64,000 nt of DNA, taken from positions 124,001 through 188,000 of the forward strand of contig CANTFL010000148.1 of the NCBI GenBank assembly GCA_947650285.1, given 5' to 3'. The DNA is from Hyaloperonospora brassicae. Lineage: Eukaryota > Oomycota > Peronosporomycetes > Peronosporales > Peronosporaceae. The translations under genes and the position numbers were made by a program. Shown piece by piece: positions 59,204 to 64,000 of this stretch; position 1 is the first letter of the stretch, and each line of letters opens with the position of its first letter. Below the pieces are notes generated by a model. The model had not been told where the DNA came from, searched no databases, and saw nothing but the letters and a program-made list of their open reading frames with translations.

Positions 59204-59460
59204 TTAATCTCTTCGTTTAGCTTGAAAGAAGCGGGCCTCACCTAAATTAAAGTGAGGATTAGGCGTCGCACGGGAAACTTCTCTTGGAATGAGGTTTCTT
59301 TCGGCGACCTCGATTGTAAATTGAGAAGAGTTTAGTCCGGGCCCGTATGCCTCTGATATTGCTCGATCTGCTGCTTGATTTTCTACAATAGTGTGGCGAG
59401 GGGACGATAGCAACATGGATGATGCGACCTCGGCTCTCTATTGGCACCCGAACGACCGAA
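59204..59460 (-). pseudogene. RNase H-like fragment of a retroelement (tentative)
   Basis: The minus-strand frame 59416-59204 contains SPRHTIVENQAADRAISEA, which resembles the PGHxxIxxNExADxxA end of retroelement RNase H. The preceding strand (GRIIHVAIV) lies in another frame (59636-59259), so a frameshift is implied. Too short for a firm call. Confidence 0.35.
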
Positions 59461-62051
59461 TGATAGAATAGAGTTTTCCAGTTCTGTGTCAAACGTTTCT
59501 TCCCCGCCTTGTGCATCGTCGGTACAGTGAGTGCACTATTCTCGGTGATGTGAATTAGCCGATAGAGTATATATGATGAGAGGCAAGGGCGATCGCCTAG
59601 TTCACGGGAACATCCTGACCATTTGATACCGATCATAGCATGTGATTTGTCTATTATTGCTTGTCGCTTACAATCGCAAGAGCGGTTGTTGTACGAGTCA
59701 TTACTGAACCCTCGTTGGGCGCATCAGGGCTATAATCGAAAAGATACTACCGATAACCATTGCAAAACGCTGATTATGAAACTGTTTTGGCTCAACATCC
59801 GATGCCATTCAGTCATTGTAAAAGCTGTCTGTATTAACATTCGTCTACAATCATGATTTATGAATGTGAAATGTGCTACATATTACGGAAAACTCGTTTT
59901 CACCCAGATATGCGTCTGAAATAATGTAGGGTACAATTTATGTAAACGTAAGCAATCTTTTGAGCGGGCGTCATTGTAAATTTATCATTAAATCCCACTC
60001 GCGACTTTGTCGAAGATAAGCTGCTATGTTGGACACAAAAATAAATGCCGAAGAACCATTTATGAAGACGGGGTGATGCGATATATGCCGCGTCGCACTG
60101 TACTCTCTATTGACCGCCTAAGAAGCTTGCGTTTTTCATTGTATATGAAGGGCCAAATCGAAATCAATTTATCTAGTTATCGTTTGTGACTCGATCAAGG
60201 TTGCACAGATTTTCCATCATACGAAGGATACATACAAAACGCTCATCCCGTTCGTACATTGTAATGCTGTTGAAGAGATGCGTCATTTTGTATATCACTA
60301 CCGACAGCGTGAGCCAAAATATTATTACCGGAAGATCATATTGATCATCTTTACGGTTTATCGTACGCTACCCAATGCGTATAAAGCTCTCAATTACATC
60401 ATCTATATAAGAGTGCAGGGTAGATACGTGATGTCAGATTCTTAATTCCTTATACCTTTCCATTAGACTACGTTTTCATCCTTACACTGACGAAGACCGA
60501 ACATTTGAGTTGCTGGATACGATGATCAGCTTGTCTAGAATTGATGTATCGATTGATTGTAATCGAAGTTTCTTCCACATTCTTCATTACAATTTGTCTT
60601 ATATGGTACGCCAAGACTTCTCGTATTGCCAAATCGATACTTCCAACAACTTGTACGAAGATCTTCGACTGTAGCTAAAATTGTGCCATCGCGATTATCT
60701 TAAGTTTTAAATATCTGCTTTATACCCAGTTCCGGTACATTTATGATTCTTGAACATAAACGTCTTACGAGCACAATGCATATGCTCAAACTTTATACAT
60801 TTCTAAATATGGAGTCGACGAATGTAAGTTAATCAAGCGGGCATCACAGCCTCCTCTTTACTTACAAGTGCGTTGTGGATATTCAATCGACCACTTTTTT
60901 TAAGTTTGGATCGGGGTCATTAGCTTATCTTTCGTAGAAACCTGATAAGGATACCACTGTCTAAATGTCACCAAAGACAAACTTATATACTCCACTAGAT
61001 GCGGTGTACACCGAAGTGAATATATTTAATTGGTATACGATACATCTCAAACCAGCATAAAAATAGAATTTGTACAATACGAAGATTCGTATGCATCATC
61101 CTGTGACATATTTCCACTAGAGTTTTTATCGACATCCTCTCAATCTATGACTTTTGCAGTCCACATAAATATTTGTATATCCCATACAAATCATTGCTGG
61201 TAGACATTTGGATGTGCAATAGAATTGAATTTCATCTTACGAATCTTGATCTCCTCCTTTACTCTACAAAATCATTCTTCGCCATCCTTGATTCGTCTTC
61301 TTTTTGCTTCGGACGTATGTGATGTATCGAACATATGATACGCTGCCCTCTCCGATGTGTAGCTCAAGTTCACAGACATCATACTACTTGACCGGCTGAC
61401 ATATATGCTTATCTACTCAATATGCTATTTGTTCGCGGCGGATCATGTTGCTAATTAAAAAGGTATACATCCCAAATATATCAAGAGCTGAATGGATGTG
61501 ATAGACATCATAAGTTTGTCGACACCAAATGTATCAATAGTTTCCGTAGCGGATAATTGTATATGACCTACACTTCGCGCTGTATGATATCGTACATCCA
61601 CATTTGTATCTCCTACTCAGTCTTATTGAAAAGTATCATGATTTCGTTTCGATATGTTGCGTATTTTATTGGTGATAACACCCTAATTTGTTACGAATTC
61701 AATTTCACATATTATAGGTGCCTCACATACAACAAACTGGTATTGCCACCGCGACATAATAGATCGCACAAATTAGCATGCAAAGTTAAGTATATACTAA
61801 AAATGATTGATCATTGTACAAATAGAAGCGGCAAGTACCATTTGGGAACACAATCTTAGCGGCAAATGTCAACGGGAATGGCAACCTGACATGGGTGGTC
61901 TATCTATATGACCTGCGAGACCATCCTTGGATTGCACCAGACGACAGAAGAATGCGCCAGACGAACGAAGATTGCGTCAGCCTTTTTATATGATTACTCC
62001 AGACTATCCTATCAAGTTTAACACTTCTCCTCAATATATTCATTCTTCATT
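59461..62051. other. AT-rich stretch without genes
   Basis: Noticeably AT-richer than the gene block, with only scattered short frames (60007-60189, 61557-61859). It probably contains the decayed gag and 5' part of the retroelement starting near 62 kb, but no LTR, primer site or zinc knuckle was recognised. Confidence 0.4.
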
Positions 62052-62052
62052 T

Positions 62053-62172
62053 CACTACATCAGACTCGATCCCCGCTGCAAGACACGGGCCGGGTTTGTC
62101 ATTTTGATAGATCACTACATTAGACACGAGCCCCGCTGCAATCCACGAGCCGGGTTTGTCATTTTGATATAT
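62053..62172 (+). repeat. Two tandem 60-bp units
   Basis: Units 62053-62112 and 62113-62172 share CACTACAT.AGAC.CGA.CCCCGCTGCAA and CGGGTTTGTCATTTTGATA. The unit is a multiple of three, so the frame is kept. It lies just before the protease remnant. Confidence 0.85.
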
Positions 62173-62185
62173 TACTAGTGTTGGA

Positions 62186-64000
62186 ATGGTCACTAGTGCT
62201 GGTAGTACGATTGTACAGTTCCGCTTTCCGGCTCTCAAGCCTTCGATCATAATCACGCACAAGTTCAAAATCCTGAAAAAGAGCCAGGATGCTATGGTGA
62301 TCGGTCGTGACATCCTGAATGAATTGGGAATCGTGCTCAAATTTAAAGAAAAAATGGTTCAGTGAGATGATCTCGATAGTCATCTGAACACCGGTGGGTC
62401 ATCAACTCCCAACGCGAGTTATCATGAATTTCCTGACGAGAGCAAAGAAGTCGAAAACAATGTAGAGCGACCAGAAGAACTCATGCCAGACAGTCTATCG
62501 AAACCACTCGTCGGCAAATATCTCAATCTTCTTTGCGACAACGATCAACTCTATGAAAGTCACTTGGGGAGGATGAGATTCGAGGATTACGCTCTAACAA
62601 TAGTGCAGGAGTACAAGCCTGTACACTCAAAACCTTATCCAGTCCCAAAAAGCCTCGAAAACAAGGCTCGGGAGCTCATCCAGTATTTAATAAGCATCGA
62701 CATTCTGGAGCAGATTTTTAGTTCAGAAATGGCATCGCCTGCTTTCTATCTAAAGAAGTCTAACGGATCACTTCGTCTACTGATAGACTTTCGCGAAATC
62801 AACCGATATCTGAAACGCAGCCCATATTACGTCCCACGTATACGCGAGATCCTGTTGCGTCTCGCAGGCGCCAAGTATTTGTCAACATTCGATGCAAACA
62901 TGGGGTATTACGCGCGTAGCCTCGCTGCCCAAAGCCGTGGTCATACAGCTTTCTGTCTATCGTTCGGAAAGTATCAGTACAAGCGACTCCCAATGATAAT
63001 TTCTACAGCGCCGGACGAATACCAAGCCTGCATGGAGAAGATTTTCGGCGATATTGCTTTTGTGGTCGTCTTTTTGGATGATGTACTCGTCTACTTATAT
63101 AGTGAGGAGACGCATCTAAAGTACCTACACATTGTGTTCAAGCGACTGAAAAAGTATGATGTGACTCTCAACGGAAAAAAGTGCCACATCCTCAGACAGT
63201 CCGTGGACTATCTCGGCTTTACGCTGAGATATCATGGCATCCAGCCCTAACAAAAGAAGATTCAATCCATCCAACCAATTCCCGTCCCCAAGACCAGGAA
63301 GGAACTACGCCGCTTTCTTGGAATGATTAAATACTATCGAGATATGGTACCCAACAAGACGGAATTGTGACAACCTCTTAACCGCTTCACTAGCTCCAAA
63401 GTCCCGTTCGACTGGTTGTCTAGCTACACGGAGGCATTCCACGCAGTCCATAAAGCGTTTGCCCAAGCCGTACTACTTGCTTTTTCCGACTTTGAGCAAC
63501 CATTTCACGTCTACGCCGATGCCAGCGGAAAGCAAATCGGTGGCATTATTATGAAAAAGAACCAGATTCTCGCCTACTATTCCTGAAGTCTCAACAAGCA
63601 TCAAGTAAATTACACGACCATGGAACTTGAGCTTCTATCTATCGTTAAAATGCTGCGCGAATACCACACCATGCTGCTCGGTTTTTCTGTGGTTGTTCAC
63701 ACTGACCATAAGAACCTAATATATCCGACCAAAACCTGCCTGCGTGATAAGCGCTAAAAGCTCCTGCTGGCCGAGTACACGCTCTCTATGCATTACATCA
63801 AGGGAACCAAAAATGCTGGTGATGATGCGTTTTCCCGGATGATATTTGATGCCATGAACACGAAGACTCATTTTCAGCTCGCGGACGAGATATGTGCTAC
63901 CGCTGATGAGCCAGACTGTGTCATGCTTGGTCCGGTTCTTCGCGAACATCAAGATAAGGACTTGATAATCAAAAAAATCAAGACAGCTTGCCTCAACGGC
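62186..64000 (+). pseudogene. Ty3/gypsy pol (protease end, RT, RNase H), five in-frame stops
   Basis: One continuous plus-strand frame runs from about 62186 to the window end, broken only by stops at 62363 (TGA), 63248 (TAA), 63368 (TGA), 63584 (TGA) and 63755 (TAA). The retropepsin end shows VIGRDILNELGIVL. RT follows: PYPVPKSLENKARELI, LRLLIDFREINRYL, AFCLSFGKYQYKRLPM, APDEYQACMEKIFGD, and the catalytic VVVFLDDVLVY (FLDD in place of YxDD). Next are FLGMIKYYRDMVPN (connection region), HVYADASGKQIGGIIM, and TDHKNLIY of RNase H, then the AEYTLSMHYIKGTKNAGDDAFSRM end. Integrase would lie beyond the window. It belongs to a different Ty3/gypsy lineage and orientation from the element at 27-33 kb. 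Confidence 0.9.

Noticed and set aside
1..64000. CRISPR array, bacterial operon or prophage
   Set aside because: Spliced eukaryotic genes throughout, no regularly spaced short repeats with unique spacers, no ribosome-binding-site-led gene runs.

Overview
The window is nuclear DNA from an oomycete, most likely a plant-pathogenic Peronosporales species (Phytophthora or downy-mildew type). Five things point there: a GPCR-phosphatidylinositol-phosphate kinase fusion, a PTEN-formin with oomycete-type repeats, a degraded oomycete-type cellulose synthase, an RXLR-EER secreted effector, and short introns with GTACGT/GTGAGT-type donors. No bacterial or organellar genes were seen. Gene models below were spliced by hand from splice-site consensus, frame continuity and family homology remembered from general knowledge; no database search was run.

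Layout. Positions 1-9.1 kb are repeat-derived: a degenerate minus-strand LINE (1-2.2 kb), then two diverged, oppositely oriented copies of one LTR-like sequence (2743-3340 plus, 8463-9101 minus) around degraded minus-strand gag-like reading frames. From 9.1 to 12.6 kb I see only small repeats and fragments. A broken cellulose synthase gene lies at 12.6-14.6 kb on the minus strand. Next come two intact minus-strand genes: the GPCR-PIPK (14676-17101, 2 exons) and an ERGIC3/Erv46 cargo receptor (17946-19814, 8 exons).

From 19.8 to 36.7 kb the window is gene-poor. It holds one RXLR-type effector gene (23896-24702, minus) with an oomycete initiator-like promoter element, and a complete but decayed Ty3/gypsy retrotransposon at 27429-33186 with 233-bp LTRs and a perfect 5-bp target duplication (CTCAG). 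From 36.7 to 56.8 kb is a compact housekeeping block: PTEN-formin (plus), kinesin-14-like motor (minus, convergent with the formin), ethanolamine/choline kinase (plus, divergent from the kinesin), lipocalin-like protein (minus), CLC chloride channel (minus) and a tandem double sterol-glycosyltransferase (plus, divergent from CLC). From 56.8 kb to the end the sequence is again gene-free and becomes AT-rich. It finishes in a plus-strand Ty3/gypsy pol (about 62.2 kb onward, cut by the window edge) whose single long frame is interrupted only by transition-explainable stop codons.

The housekeeping genes share membrane and lipid themes (phosphoinositide kinase, ER-Golgi cargo receptor, ethanolamine kinase, lipocalin-like barrel, sterol glycosyltransferase, chloride channel) and cytoskeleton (formin, kinesin), but nothing shows they form one functional cluster. 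The alternation of a tight gene block with repeat-rich, effector-bearing flanks is the two-speed arrangement known from Phytophthora genomes. I did not find an evidently new multi-gene system. The most interesting items are domain-level oddities: a formin without an FH1 segment but with repeated motifs, a glycosyltransferase with a decayed second catalytic half, a channel-like CLC, and the mutation patterns in the transposons.
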